From positions 38,141-102,140 of the forward strand of contig JBBRPA010000004.1 in the NCBI GenBank assembly GCA_038228695.1: a DNA stretch of 64,000 nucleotides. Reading direction: 5' to 3'. How positions within the stretch are numbered: position 1 is the stretch's first letter; the number at the start of each line of letters is the position of its first letter. Both the position numbers and the translations under genes were made by a program. Source of the stretch: DASVRZ01 sp038228695. GTDB lineage: Bacteria; Verrucomicrobiota; Verrucomicrobiia; Chthoniobacterales; DASVRZ01. This document shows, in pieces, positions 25,400 through 34,715 of this stretch. The notes under the pieces were generated by a model, which was given only the letters and a program-made list of their open reading frames with translations, did no database searches and was not told where the DNA came from.

Positions 25400-26896
25400 T
25401 CATGGGCGTAACTGGTAGAGCCGAAGGCCCGGGTTGAGATTGTAGATCACGCCGCGCGGACGGCTCCAGCGCAAGTCGGAGCGTGTCTGTAGTTCCTCGT
25501 AGAAATGCCGCCGTCGCTGAAACATGAATTCCGGGGCTTTAGCTCCAGTCGCGTTCATGTTGGAAAAGCGGTCCACCTCGACGTCGGCGGTGGCCACCCA
25601 AGTGTAGCCCATCGCCTTGAGTTGATCCACCGATCCTAGGTCGGCTACGTAATCTGGCGGAGCCATTCCGGAGATAAATTGTCCCGGATAATTTCCTGGT
25701 AAGCGCGTCCACAGACTGGTGGCCAGTTTGTCCTCCGGTTTCAAATGAACGGCAATCCACTGGGACATTTCCGCTCGCGTATCCGATCGGAAATCGGCCA
25801 CAGATTGTTTCAACAGACTGCCGGGTTGCCACGCAACTATGACGGCGAGGGACGTAACAAACGTGCCTCTAAATCGTTCGTTCACCACCTTGCCAAGAGC
25901 CTGCACGCCGCAAGCCGCGAGATAGGCGGCAACGGTCATCACTGGGAGCAAGTAACGCTCGGAAAGTTTGGCCGACGCGCTCATGCCCGCAAGAATCAAA
26001 AGGCAGGAAACGCCGAGGACAAACTCCATCGAGAGTCGATTGCCTTGCGGGCGGCAAAGAATGACACCTGCGGCCGCCGCACCGATCATCGGCCAGCCGA
26101 TTTGCTGCGTGAGAAGTCTCAAGTGCTCCGTGTGAAAGTGGGATCGGGCGACACCATCATGACCATTCGCCAGCATGGTCGCCTCCCGGCCAATCCCAGC
26201 GGAAAGGCTCGGAAGATGCGTCAGCCATTCGTAGTTGATTGCGAGCACGGTTAGTGCGGCGGCGAGTAAAAAAAGCGTGACGGGAAATGCCCGGCGACAT
26301 TGGAAAAACACCAGTGGCATTCCGATGACGACGAGCAGCACGCCGGGGTATTTGGCCGAAGTGCCCAGACCCGCGGCGATGCCGAACCAGACAATGTGGC
26401 GCTGATTCGGAATCGTGACGAAACGATCAGCGGCAAGCAGCGTTGCGCCCAATCCCATAAAGAGCGCCGGGTCTTCCTTGCAATAATGGCCGACCTCAAA
26501 AAGCAGCGGCAGGACTAACAAAAACAAACTGGTCAAAAGGGCGGCTCCAAACCCCGAACGGACCCAGGCCAACGCCGCAAAACAAACGACTCCAGTAGAT
26601 GCAAACCCCGCGGAGAGATGACGCCCGAGCAAAGTAATGTTTTGCGCGTCAGGACCGGTGCCCGTCAAAAAGATCGCCAAGCGGGTGGCGTTCAGCATGA
26701 GCATTGGATGCCAGTAATTGCGATAGCCTTCGAGCAACTGCAATGCTTTGCTCTCCTCGTCGCTGTGATAAAAAAAAGGGAAGTCACTCGCCCACGTATA
26801 GGAACAAAACGCCGTTGCAAACAAGGCCGCAAGCCCTGCGATCTTGGCGACCGGATGGGTCAGCAAACCGAAACGAACCGGGCGCGGCGTGCTCAT
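25400..26896 (-). CDS. GT39-like (GT-C fold) membrane glycosyltransferase
   Basis: 498 residues from ATG 26896, which overlaps the stop of the upstream gene (ATGA). The frame is open further upstream but there it only shadows that gene. About ten hydrophobic segments. The first outer loop has FYHSDEESKALQLL with the catalytic-type acidic pair, and the third loop has HYCKEDPALFMGLGA. The soluble C-terminal part includes MSQWIAVHLKPEDKL and ends GVIYNLNPGLRLYQL. It is a paralogue of the 21.2-kb protein, with the same tail motif. It should transfer a sugar from polyprenyl phosphate outside the membrane. Coupled to another GT-C protein. Confidence 0.85.
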   Translation of the reverse strand: MSTPRPVRFGLLTHPVAKIAGLAALFATAFCSYTWASDFPFFYHSDEESKALQLLEGYRNYWHPMLMLNATRLAIFLTGTGPDAQNITLLGRHLSAGFASTGVVCFAALAWVRSGFGAALLTSLFLLVLPLLFEVGHYCKEDPALFMGLGATLLAADRFVTIPNQRHIVWFGIAAGLGTSAKYPGVLLVVIGMPLVFFQCRRAFPVTLFLLAAALTVLAINYEWLTHLPSLSAGIGREATMLANGHDGVARSHFHTEHLRLLTQQIGWPMIGAAAAGVILCRPQGNRLSMEFVLGVSCLLILAGMSASAKLSERYLLPVMTVAAYLAACGVQALGKVVNERFRGTFVTSLAVIVAWQPGSLLKQSVADFRSDTRAEMSQWIAVHLKPEDKLATSLWTRLPGNYPGQFISGMAPPDYVADLGSVDQLKAMGYTWVATADVEVDRFSNMNATGAKAPEFMFQRRRHFYEELQTRSDLRWSRPRGVIYNLNPGLRLYQLRP

Positions 26897-28434
26897 TTCG
26901 CGAGCATTCGCAGCAGGCTCATAGAATGGGTCGTGCCAATTTTTTCCGCGCCGGACCAGTGGGCCAATTCCTCCCGGCAAACCAAAAGATAATCCTTCGG
27001 TCCGGGCACACCGGGCGGCATGGCCTGAATGCGTAAACCCGGTGGCGCGTAGAAAAGAAAACTGCTCACTTCTTCGATTTCGCGCCCAAGATAAATCTCC
27101 GTTCCTGGCATGTAACCTACCTCGACCTTTTTGCCGAAATCTTTCAACGAATGTTGCCAGTCGTATCGAGCCCGTGCGTCGAGAAGATTGTAAGTCATCG
27201 GCACGGTCGAGGCCGCGATGATGAGCAATGCCGCGCGGCTGTGTCGCAGATGCAGAGCCACGACCGCAGCCATTCCAAAACAAATGATCACGCTCGAGGA
27301 GAGCCACCAAATGGGCTGGAGAAGGGAGATCCATTCGTCATCCACGAACTGACTGCAAAAACCGAGTCCGCCAAATCCGAGAACGACAAGCAAGGCCACA
27401 CCGGCGATGCGCATACCGCTATTAGCGCGTTCCCAGATTAGGCTCGCGAGCAGGGCGAAAACGGGCGTCAGGCAAGCCACGTTAGCGGACCATTCTCCGG
27501 TGACCCCAAATCCTAATATCCAGAGGGCGGTGCTAACAAACCAGATCCAGATCGCCGCCTCGCTGGGCGTGAGTTCGTTCAGGCGAAGAATCTTCCGAAG
27601 GCGCAGAACGAAAGCTGGCAGGATAATAATTGACCACGGAAAAAGGGTGCGGAAAAAAACGCCCAGATTCTCGAGACGCCACTGGATCGGGGCCAGCGAT
27701 TGATCACCAAAAAAGACTACCACGCCCGCAGCGAGAGCGAGGTTTCCGACAACCCAGTAGGCCGGACGAAGCCGGATACGCGCCTCGCGGAAAAAGGCGA
27801 AGGCGGACCAACCGGCGATGATTGCAGGGAGGACTGCCGCGGGCTGTCCCAAGGCGAGCAGACCGGCGAGCGCTAGCCAGAAAAGCGTTTGCCAACGGAT
27901 CTCGCTGCGCTGCTCGAGCATACGAATGAGGGCATAGATCGCAATAGTTAGCAGGAGGGCGGTCAGCGCCATGCCGCTCCCATCGCGACCGTGAAGGATG
28001 GGGCCGTTCATTGTGGCGCAGATGATGCCGCTGGCCAGTCCGCGCCAGAAACCACCCATTCGCTCCGCGGCGAGAAAGACGAGTCCGACGACGATCCAAT
28101 TGGCGAGGGCGAATGGGAGGCGCGCGGCTAGTTCGTTCACATTGAACAGCCGAAAACTTTGCGCGGTGATCCGCTGGACTACGGTGGCGTGGACGGGTTG
28201 GCCCCAGAGTTGCGCGATGTCGGCGGGTTGCGCACCGAGGGCGAGCTCGCGTGCGATCGCGGCGTTCATCCCGTCTGGTCCATTTTCAATCGGCCCCCAT
28301 GCGCTCGGCGCGACTTGCAAAAGCGCAGCCAGTGCCAGCACGAGCAGAATCATCAAGCGCCTTTGCGAGGGCAGGATGATCGGTCCCGCCGTAATTACTT
28401 GCGGGTCGAGGGCAGCGATGGAGGGCTGGGTCAT
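26893..28434 (-). CDS. Polytopic membrane protein, GT-C/GT39-like
   Basis: 513 residues from ATG 28434 (MTQPSIAALDPQ). A longer frame from 28506 exists, but its first 24 residues overlap the thioesterase gene. The first hydrophobic helix (LMILLVLALAALLQVAPSAW) is followed by ENGPDGMNAAIAREL, equivalent to the acidic first loop of GT-C enzymes but with only one acidic residue. About ten more membrane segments and a C-terminal soluble part (EIYLGREIEEVSSFLFY) follow. It is probably a lipid-linked sugar transferase. Eight C residues lie just before the ATG. Coupled to the GT39-like gene downstream and 13 bp after the thioesterase gene. Confidence 0.75.
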   Translation of the reverse strand: MTQPSIAALDPQVITAGPIILPSQRRLMILLVLALAALLQVAPSAWGPIENGPDGMNAAIARELALGAQPADIAQLWGQPVHATVVQRITAQSFRLFNVNELAARLPFALANWIVVGLVFLAAERMGGFWRGLASGIICATMNGPILHGRDGSGMALTALLLTIAIYALIRMLEQRSEIRWQTLFWLALAGLLALGQPAAVLPAIIAGWSAFAFFREARIRLRPAYWVVGNLALAAGVVVFFGDQSLAPIQWRLENLGVFFRTLFPWSIIILPAFVLRLRKILRLNELTPSEAAIWIWFVSTALWILGFGVTGEWSANVACLTPVFALLASLIWERANSGMRIAGVALLVVLGFGGLGFCSQFVDDEWISLLQPIWWLSSSVIICFGMAAVVALHLRHSRAALLIIAASTVPMTYNLLDARARYDWQHSLKDFGKKVEVGYMPGTEIYLGREIEEVSSFLFYAPPGLRIQAMPPGVPGPKDYLLVCREELAHWSGAEKIGTTHSMSLLRMLAK

Positions 28435-28447
28435 GCGGGGGGGGCAA

Positions 28448-28912
28448 CTAGCGAAGATGGCTGAATGTTTCCAGCCAGGCAGCCGGGATGCGGAGAATTT
28501 TCGCACCCGGCATGGAGATCAAGGCGAGGAGTTGACGGCAGGTGACAACGACTTTTTCATCACCGAGCCGGACGATTTGAAACGCGACCCAAAAGCGGCT
28601 CCGTTCGATTTTTTCCAAATGACCCCGGACCTCGAGTTTGTCGCCGAGAGCGGCGGGGGAGCGGTAATCGATCTCGGTGCGAACCACGACAGGATATTCG
28701 CCGGACTCGGACATCGTTCGGAGGCTCATGCCCATCTTTTCGGCTAGGTGGGTGCGAGCTGTTTCGATGAAGCGGAGATAGGCGATGTTGTGCACGACGG
28801 CGGCGCAATCGGTATCGAAAAACATAACCTCGATCGGGGTGATGACGGTGGGCGTTTCAGGTGGATGGCTCACGAGTGGATTGTGCGTCGCGAAATCGGT
28901 TCTGGCAAACAT
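28448..28912 (-). CDS. YbgC/4HBT-type acyl-CoA thioesterase
   Basis: 154 residues, single hot-dog domain. The active-site pattern is FFDTDCAAVVHNIAYLRFIETAR (about residues 31-53, quoted in parts: FFDTDCAAVVHN and AYLRFIETAR), with the catalytic Asp and an Asn in the usual position. It then has TEIDYRSPAALGDKL and a C-terminal strand region. Such enzymes cleave short or aromatic acyl-CoA; some YbgC proteins join the Tol-Pal envelope system, but no tol gene is present here. First gene of an operon with two GT-C membrane proteins, which is an odd pairing. Divergent from the GT2 gene; the ATGs are 46 bp apart. Confidence 0.85.
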   Translation of the reverse strand: MFARTDFATHNPLVSHPPETPTVITPIEVMFFDTDCAAVVHNIAYLRFIETARTHLAEKMGMSLRTMSESGEYPVVVRTEIDYRSPAALGDKLEVRGHLEKIERSRFWVAFQIVRLGDEKVVVTCRQLLALISMPGAKILRIPAAWLETFSHLR

Positions 28913-28958
28913 TGTTCCGGGCTTGCCGCGGTGAAACGACGATCTATGATCCCAGAAG

Positions 28959-29879
28959 ATGTCTCGCCTGGCTGTTGTTATACCGCTTTACAATCATGCC
29001 GCCTATATCGGCCCGGCGCTCGAATCGGTTTATGATCAAACCCGGCCGCCTGACCGCGTGATCGTGATCGACGATGGATCCAGCGATGATTCCTTTTCGG
29101 TGGCGAAGAAATTAGCTCGCTCCGGAACCGAGTTGGTCCGCCAGGAAAATTCCGGGGCACATGCGACCTTAAATCGCGGTGTCGAAATGGCAGGGGATTG
29201 CGAGAGGGTAGCGATTTTGAATTCGGACGATGTTTGGCATCCTACCCGGCTTGCGCGTTGCGAGGCGGCTCTGGCCGGTAAATCGGCTGTCTCTACCGGG
29301 TTGCACCTGATTGATTCAGCAGGGGAAACACTGGCGGACGATGCGCCTAAAATGCGGCGGAATCTTACGGTCTGGGCTGCGGTCGCCCGGGAGAACGATC
29401 CGCTGGTTTCGCTCGGTATTTCCAACTTCGCCAAGACGACGAGCAACTTAGTCGCGGACCGTCAGTTTCTTCTTCGTCATCCGTTTCAAAGCTATCGTTA
29501 TGTGCACGACTACCACTTTTTTTTACAGGCTGCGCTGGTCGGCGAACTAGCGGTCGTGCCGGACGATTTGCTCGGATACCGCGTGCATGAGACGAATACA
29601 ATCAAGGCGGATGGCCGCCGTGCGGTGGTCGCGGAGACGGTCCAGATGCATCTCGATCTCATGGGTCAGATCGCCGAGCAACTGCGAACGTCGTCTGCCC
29701 TGCGCGGGCGGTTCCTTGCTTATCTGCGGAAGGTGATGGGAAACCACACGGACTTCCGAGCGGAAGTTTTTTTGCAGGTTCTGGCAGAGGCGATCCAGCG
29801 AAGTCCGGCGGAGTTTCCCGTCTCCGCGTTGCCCGATCTGGAGGAGTTCGAGAGAAAGTCCGAGCCGTTTCCGTATTAA
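28959..29879 (+). CDS. GT2 family glycosyltransferase
   Basis: 306 residues, GT-A fold. It starts MSRLAVVIPLYNHAAYIGPA, the first strand of GT2 enzymes. It has VIDDGSSDDS (about 37-46), HATLNRGVEMA, the metal-binding NSDD (about 89-92) and YVHDYHFFLQAAL in the acceptor half. It transfers a sugar from a nucleotide sugar with inversion, in the cytosol. It is a single gene that ends 1 bp before the convergent ROK kinase stop. No membrane helix, so it must meet its lipid acceptor at the membrane surface. Confidence 0.92.
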   Translation: MSRLAVVIPLYNHAAYIGPALESVYDQTRPPDRVIVIDDGSSDDSFSVAKKLARSGTELVRQENSGAHATLNRGVEMAGDCERVAILNSDDVWHPTRLARCEAALAGKSAVSTGLHLIDSAGETLADDAPKMRRNLTVWAAVARENDPLVSLGISNFAKTTSNLVADRQFLLRHPFQSYRYVHDYHFFLQAALVGELAVVPDDLLGYRVHETNTIKADGRRAVVAETVQMHLDLMGQIAEQLRTSSALRGRFLAYLRKVMGNHTDFRAEVFLQVLAEAIQRSPAEFPVSALPDLEEFERKSEPFPY

Positions 29880-29880
29880 C

Positions 29881-30792
29881 TCAGGCGTTTAGCAAGGCGG
29901 CTCCAAAAACTCCGGCGCTATCGCCCAAGGTGGGTCGGAGAATCGGCGTTTCGCAAGTTGGATTGAAAAGATTTTTCACAATTTCCTGCCGTGTAGCATC
30001 GGAATAAAGCAGGTCTAAATTTCCCACCCCGCCGCCGATCACGACGGCATCGGGATCGAGGATGTTGATAATGGTCGCGAGTCCCTTTCCGAAGTAAGAG
30101 GCGAGGCGCTCCATTGTGGCGGTTGCCTGAGGGTCTTCGCCGCTTTCTGCGAGTCGTGCAATTTCGGGGACTGTCAGCTTTGTTCCGGAGTGCTCGGCGT
30201 AGTGGCGCTGCAAACCCGTCCCGGACAGGACCGTCTCCACGCATCCACGCAATCCGCAGTAACAGGGCGCGCCGCCTGGCTCGAGAACGTTGTGCCCCCA
30301 TTCACCCGCGATGCCGTGGGGGCCGACTAAAACCTTGCCACCGACGACCACGCCGCCGCCGGCACCGGTGCCGAGGATCATTCCAAAAACGCAGTTAGCA
30401 CCTTTCGCCGCGCCGAGGGTAGCTTCCGCGAGTGCGAAACAATTCGCGTCGTTCGCCATTTTAACCGGAATACCTAGGCGCTTCGAAATATCCGCACCGA
30501 GCGTTCGCTGATTCAGGCAAAGCGTGTTGGAGTTTTTCATTAACCCCGTTTTCGGATCTGTCACCCCCGGAGTTCCGATGCCGATCGCGAACGGCCTTTG
30601 TCCACTGTCGTCCTGCATCAGGTTCACGAGTTTTTCGATCTGCGAAATAATGTGGTCGTATCCATTTTCTGCCCCGGTGGGGACGCGCAGGCGGCTACCG
30701 TATTCCGCCGAATCGGCAGAATGCAGGATCGCGCCTTCGATTTTTGTTCCGCCAAGGTCGATGCCCCAGAGTGGTTGATTTTTTACGCCCAT
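29881..30792 (-). CDS. ROK family sugar kinase
   Basis: 303 residues. The ATP-binding phosphate-1 motif is WGIDLGGTKIEGAIL (about 9-23). GIGTPGVTDPKTG and NDANCFALAEA follow, with the catalytic Asp in NDAN. The ROK zinc motif is CYCGLRGCVET, with the CxCGxxGCxE pattern at about 178-188. IAGEWGH supplies the fourth zinc ligand. It phosphorylates glucose, fructose or an N-acetyl sugar; the substrate cannot be assigned from the sequence alone. The start lies inside the end of the comM-like gene upstream (10-bp overlap), so the two are transcribed together. Confidence 0.9.
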   Translation of the reverse strand: MGVKNQPLWGIDLGGTKIEGAILHSADSAEYGSRLRVPTGAENGYDHIISQIEKLVNLMQDDSGQRPFAIGIGTPGVTDPKTGLMKNSNTLCLNQRTLGADISKRLGIPVKMANDANCFALAEATLGAAKGANCVFGMILGTGAGGGVVVGGKVLVGPHGIAGEWGHNVLEPGGAPCYCGLRGCVETVLSGTGLQRHYAEHSGTKLTVPEIARLAESGEDPQATATMERLASYFGKGLATIINILDPDAVVIGGGVGNLDLLYSDATRQEIVKNLFNPTCETPILRPTLGDSAGVFGAALLNA

Positions 30793-32321
30793 AAGTTCCG
30801 ATCTAGAGTGCGATATTGGATCGCTTCGCTCAAGTGTTCGGTCTGGATTGCCTCGCTCTCCGCAAGGTCGGCGATGGTGCGAGCCACCTTTAAAATCCGA
30901 TCGTAAGCACGCGCGCTGAGATGCAGGCTGCTCATCGCCATCGTTAGCAACTCGGTCGATTCCTCGCTTAATGCGCAGTGCGTCTTGATTTGGCGCGACG
31001 ACATGCGTGCGTTGCAGCTCGTTCCGGCCCGGCCTTGAAACCGGGTTTGCTGAACGCTCCTCGCTTTTTCAACTCGGTCGCGAATGGCCGAGGACGGCTC
31101 CGCCAATTCCTTGCTGGAGAGCGCTTTGAACTCGACGGCGGGCACCTCAACGTGAATGTCGATCCGATCGAGCAACGGTCCGGAAATTCGCTGCCGGTAA
31201 CGTTCGACCTGACCTGGGGCGCAGCGGCACGACCGTTTCGGATCACCAAAATATCCACAGGGACACGGGTTCATCGCCGCGACGAGCATGAACTCCGCCG
31301 GAAATGTCATCGATCCCGCGGCCCGCGAAATCGTCACCTTCCCATCCTCCAACGGTTGACGCATGACCTCGAGGGTAGAACGTTTGAACTCGGGCAACTC
31401 ATCGAGGAAGAGCACGCCGTGATGAGCCAGACTCACTTCGCCCGGAGTGATGTTGGCCGAGCCACCGAGCAGGCCAACATCGGAAATGGTGTGATGCGGC
31501 GAGCGAAACGGACGGGTCGCGACAAAGTTGTGCTTACCCTCCAACAATCCGCAGATGCTGTGAATTTTCGTCGTCTCAATGGCTTCCTCGAGGGTGAGCG
31601 AAGGCATGATGCTAACAATGCGTTTGCTGAGCATGGATTTTCCGGACCCGGGCGGTCCTAACATCAGCAGATTATGTCCGCCTGCGGTGGCGACCTCGAT
31701 CGCTCGTTTCACCTGTTGCTGGCCTTTCACATCCGCGAAATCGTTTTCATAATTCTCGTGCGTTGTGAAAAGTGCTGTGAGGTTTTGCCGGACGGGCTTC
31801 ATCCCGGTGCCGTCGACCAGAAACTCGTGAAGCTGTCGCAGGTTCGAAACGCCATACACTTCGATCTCCTCGACAACGGCCGCCTCGAGCGCGTTGCTCT
31901 CGGGGACAAAAAGGCGCTTTTTTCCGGCGTTCCGCGCCGCGATCGCAATGGGGAGGACGCCTTTGACTGACCGGACCGCCCCGGTTAATGCGAGTTCGCC
32001 GACGAAGAGGCTATCCTCGAGATCCGGCGGTTCGCCCTCGCCTCCACAAACAACCAGACCCAACGCGATGGGAAGGTCAAAGCTCGGCCCTTCCTTCTTG
32101 ATGTCGGCTGGCGCGAGATTGATGGTGGTTCGGTTGCGCGGCCAGTAGAAGCCGCTGTTAGTGATCGCCGTGGTCACCCGGTCCTTGCTTTCTTTTACCG
32201 CTGTGTCCGGTAGCCCAACGATGACAATCACCGGATCGCCCGACCGTGCCACATTTACCTCGATTTCCACAGCCATGGCTTCCACGCCTTGCACGGCAGC
32301 CGAATATATTTTTGCGAGCAT
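30783..32321 (-). CDS. YifB/ComM family Mg-chelatase-like AAA+ ATPase
   Basis: 512 residues, full length. The N-terminal Lon-protease-like fold has VIVGLPDTAVKESKDRV and INLAPADIKKEGPSFDLP. The AAA+ core has Walker A GPPGSGKSML (about 220-229), HHTISDVGLLGG, Walker B VLFLDELPEF and AAMNPCPCGYFGDP. The C-terminal Mg-chelatase helical domain has YDRILKVARTIADL. ComM helicases extend strand exchange during natural transformation. With dprA at 58 kb this is a second transformation-related gene in the window. A ROK kinase is coupled downstream. Divergent from the FAD oxidoreductase. Confidence 0.94.
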   Translation of the reverse strand: MLAKIYSAAVQGVEAMAVEIEVNVARSGDPVIVIVGLPDTAVKESKDRVTTAITNSGFYWPRNRTTINLAPADIKKEGPSFDLPIALGLVVCGGEGEPPDLEDSLFVGELALTGAVRSVKGVLPIAIAARNAGKKRLFVPESNALEAAVVEEIEVYGVSNLRQLHEFLVDGTGMKPVRQNLTALFTTHENYENDFADVKGQQQVKRAIEVATAGGHNLLMLGPPGSGKSMLSKRIVSIMPSLTLEEAIETTKIHSICGLLEGKHNFVATRPFRSPHHTISDVGLLGGSANITPGEVSLAHHGVLFLDELPEFKRSTLEVMRQPLEDGKVTISRAAGSMTFPAEFMLVAAMNPCPCGYFGDPKRSCRCAPGQVERYRQRISGPLLDRIDIHVEVPAVEFKALSSKELAEPSSAIRDRVEKARSVQQTRFQGRAGTSCNARMSSRQIKTHCALSEESTELLTMAMSSLHLSARAYDRILKVARTIADLAESEAIQTEHLSEAIQYRTLDRNLWA

Positions 32322-32473
32322 CGACCGAATTTGCCAAACTCTCTTGCATCGGGCGAATCAAAAAGTTGTTTCCTTGAAAAATGACGATGGACCATTTCGG
32401 TTGACGCCGCCGTCCGGGAATGGAGGAATAATCTTTTACCGAGTTTTCCCGTCCTGCCAGAATCAGTTCTCGA

Positions 32474-33469
32474 ATGAACCCGACCCTTTCCCATCACCTG
32501 TCAGGCAACGATTTCATAGTCGTTGGCGCGGGCATTTCCGGGCAATTGTTGGCTCGGGCTTTGGCTCGGCGTGGGCTTCGCGTTGTCCTCGTGCACGACC
32601 CAGCGCAAGCGGGAGCCAGTCGGGTAGCGGCGTGGATGGTCAATCCTGTTACCGGCATTCGCTTTGTGCCCTCGTGGCGGGTGGATTGGCTGCTGCCCGA
32701 AGCGATCCGACTCTACGGTGAACTTGAGCAGGAAAGCGGATTGAAAATCTGGCATCCCCTTTCAATTCGGCGTTATTTTCAAGGCAATGATGAAATTCCG
32801 CGTTGGGAAAAAAAGCGAAACCTTCCAGAGGTCCGCCGGTTCATTTTGGAGGAGCACAACGACGGCGTCACCTTTCACTCCGGAGGCTGGGCGGATCTGT
32901 CCCCTTGGTTGCAATGGCATCTCCAACATCCGAGCGCTGGCGTAACCGTGGTGGAGGAAACCATTACCCGACAGCTGCTGGAGCGCGATCTTCCAAGGAA
33001 CGCGAGAGCCGTGTTTTGCACAGGTTATCATCCCTCAGCACTGCCGTGGAAACCGGCCAAAGGCGAGTTGCTCACCGTCCGTATCCCTGGACTGCGCCTC
33101 GACCAGATTCGCTTGCGGGGTATTTTTGTCATCCCAATTAAGGAGGACGTTTTCCGGGTGGGCGCGACTTACGAGTGGGACGATCTTTCGGCCGACTGCA
33201 CAAACGAAGCGCGGGATTTCCTAACCAAACAACTCACATCGCTGGTGGATGTTCCATTCGAGGTGCTTGATGCACAAACGGCGATTCGGCCGATTCTGCG
33301 GGACGCGCGCCCAGTCATCGGAATGGAGCCGGGTGATCCACGCTTCGGCGTCTGCAACGGCTTCGGGTCAAAGGCTGCGCTGCAAGCTCCCGCGATCACG
33401 GAGCATTTTGCGGATCATTTGCTCAGAGGCACGCTGCTCGATCCGGAAATGGACCTCGCCCGGCTTTAA
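32474..33469 (+). CDS. FAD-dependent oxidoreductase (DAO family)
   Basis: 331 residues. An N-terminal Rossmann motif FIVVGAGISGQLLARAL (about 12-28) binds FAD. AAWMVNPVTGIRF (about 52-64) is the usual second contact region. KGELLTVRIPG and IPIKEDVFRVGATYEWDD form the substrate domain, and a C-terminal FAD contact reads GVCNGFGSKAALQAP. It probably oxidises an amine or amino acid (as glycine oxidase ThiO or D-amino acid oxidases do), but no thi gene is nearby and the substrate is not assigned. Convergent with glycerate kinase, with a 4-bp overlap of their stops. Confidence 0.85.
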   Translation: MNPTLSHHLSGNDFIVVGAGISGQLLARALARRGLRVVLVHDPAQAGASRVAAWMVNPVTGIRFVPSWRVDWLLPEAIRLYGELEQESGLKIWHPLSIRRYFQGNDEIPRWEKKRNLPEVRRFILEEHNDGVTFHSGGWADLSPWLQWHLQHPSAGVTVVEETITRQLLERDLPRNARAVFCTGYHPSALPWKPAKGELLTVRIPGLRLDQIRLRGIFVIPIKEDVFRVGATYEWDDLSADCTNEARDFLTKQLTSLVDVPFEVLDAQTAIRPILRDARPVIGMEPGDPRFGVCNGFGSKAALQAPAITEHFADHLLRGTLLDPEMDLARL

Positions 33470-34572
33470 GCGAGGAACCACGCGATGGCGCGGGTCGTCG
33501 CCTCGGCTAGTCGCGGGCGGACTTCGCGCATCGACTGGGCGATCGGTGTGTCGCCATCTGAAAGCGCCTCGCAGTGGGAGAAAAGTGCGGCCGAGTTTGA
33601 GCTCACCCGTCCGGCAACTGCGATGACTGGTTTGTTGTATCTTTGCGCCAGTCGAGCGACCCCAGCGGGGCCCTTACCATCTAGCGTTTGACCGTCGAGC
33701 GACCCTTCGCCGGTGAAAATCAAATCAGCTTCCGCTACGGCCTTTTCCAAACTGATCAGACCGGCCACGAGATCAAAACCGGAAACCAGTCGTGCGTTGG
33801 CAAATGTTAGCAACCCGTAACCAAGGCCTCCCGCTGCGCCAGCTCCCGGGACATCGCGCTCGTCGCGTCCGATTTGCGTGGCGGCAACGGAAGCTAGATG
33901 CGTCAGCGCCATTTCCAACAGACCGAGGTCTTTCGCGTCGGCTCCTTTTTGCGGTCCGAAAATCCGCGTTGCACCGTTGGCGCCGAGCAGTGGATTAGTC
34001 ACATCGCAAGCTGCGATGATCTGGGGCCACGCCTCCCTTTTTGGTGCGATGATTTCCGTGATTTGGAGAAAATCTTCCGGAGTCACCCAGCGCCGGTGAT
34101 CGGTGAATGGGGCAAATTTCCAACCGAGCGCACAGGCGAGGCCGACTCCGGCATCGTTGGTCGCGCTGCCACCGAGGCCGAGGATGATTTTCCGCGCGCC
34201 ATGGTGGATCGCGTCGAGCAATAATTCTCCGACGCCGAAGGTCGTTGCGCGGAGCGGATCGCGCTCGGAGGGCTCGATCGAACCCAGCCCAGCGACGGCG
34301 CTCATCTCGATCACTGCGGTCGCATCTCTTTCGAGCCAAACGTAGCGGCCGATGATCCCTCGTCCGAGGGCGTCGTGACTCGCCGCGTTGATCCATTCTC
34401 CATTGCAGGCGGAACAAACGACTGCGGCCGTGCCTTCGCCGCCGTCGGCAATGGGAAGGAGGGTGATTTCGTGGCTTGGTCCGAGATCTTGGATGGCTTG
34501 GGCGATGATGGCCGCGGCCTCGGGAGCGGTCAGGCAGCCCTTGAATTTATCGGGAGCGATGAGGATTCGCAT
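33466..34572 (-). CDS. Glycerate kinase, type 1 (GarK/GlxK family)
   Basis: 368 residues from ATG 34572 (MRILIAPDKFKGCLTAPEA), the normal family start; another ATG three codons upstream is less likely. Motifs: GGEGTAAV (about 47-54), the glycine loop LGLGGSATNDAGVGLA (about 130-145) and TGEGSLDGQT (about 286-295). It phosphorylates D-glycerate to 2- or 3-phosphoglycerate with ATP. The product feeds lower glycolysis, whose gapA-pgk-tpiA genes start 4 kb away. Divergent from the tRNA-CAU gene. Confidence 0.94.
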   Translation of the reverse strand: MRILIAPDKFKGCLTAPEAAAIIAQAIQDLGPSHEITLLPIADGGEGTAAVVCSACNGEWINAASHDALGRGIIGRYVWLERDATAVIEMSAVAGLGSIEPSERDPLRATTFGVGELLLDAIHHGARKIILGLGGSATNDAGVGLACALGWKFAPFTDHRRWVTPEDFLQITEIIAPKREAWPQIIAACDVTNPLLGANGATRIFGPQKGADAKDLGLLEMALTHLASVAATQIGRDERDVPGAGAAGGLGYGLLTFANARLVSGFDLVAGLISLEKAVAEADLIFTGEGSLDGQTLDGKGPAGVARLAQRYNKPVIAVAGRVSSNSAALFSHCEALSDGDTPIAQSMREVRPRLAEATTRAIAWFLA

Positions 34573-34586
34573 GGTCGGCAAACTGC

Positions 34587-34615
34587 TTGGCGCGTGGAAA
34601 AATCTCGTCCATAGT
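34587..34615 (+). promoter_or_regulatory. Likely sigma-70-type promoter of the tRNA-CAU gene
   Basis: TTGGCG at 34587-34592 and CATAGT at 34610-34615, with a 17-bp spacer. The tRNA starts 14 bp after the -10 box. Both boxes match the consensus at 4 of 6 positions. Confidence 0.4.
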
Positions 34616-34629
34616 CACAATTCCGATGC

Positions 34630-34702
<73 letters not shown>

Positions 34703-34715
34703 TTTGGTTGGATGG

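Noticed and set aside
28435..28444. Run of eight G (C on the coding strand) 2 bp before the GT-C gene start, a possible phase-variation tract.
   Set aside because: If translation starts at 28434 the run lies outside both reading frames, so slippage would only change spacing after the thioesterase stop. Only the longer, less likely frame from 28506 would include it.
32396..32430. TTGACG followed by AATAAT before the FAD oxidoreductase gene as a promoter.
   Set aside because: The spacer is about 20 bp, too long for a standard sigma-70 promoter, and the boxes were not convincing together.
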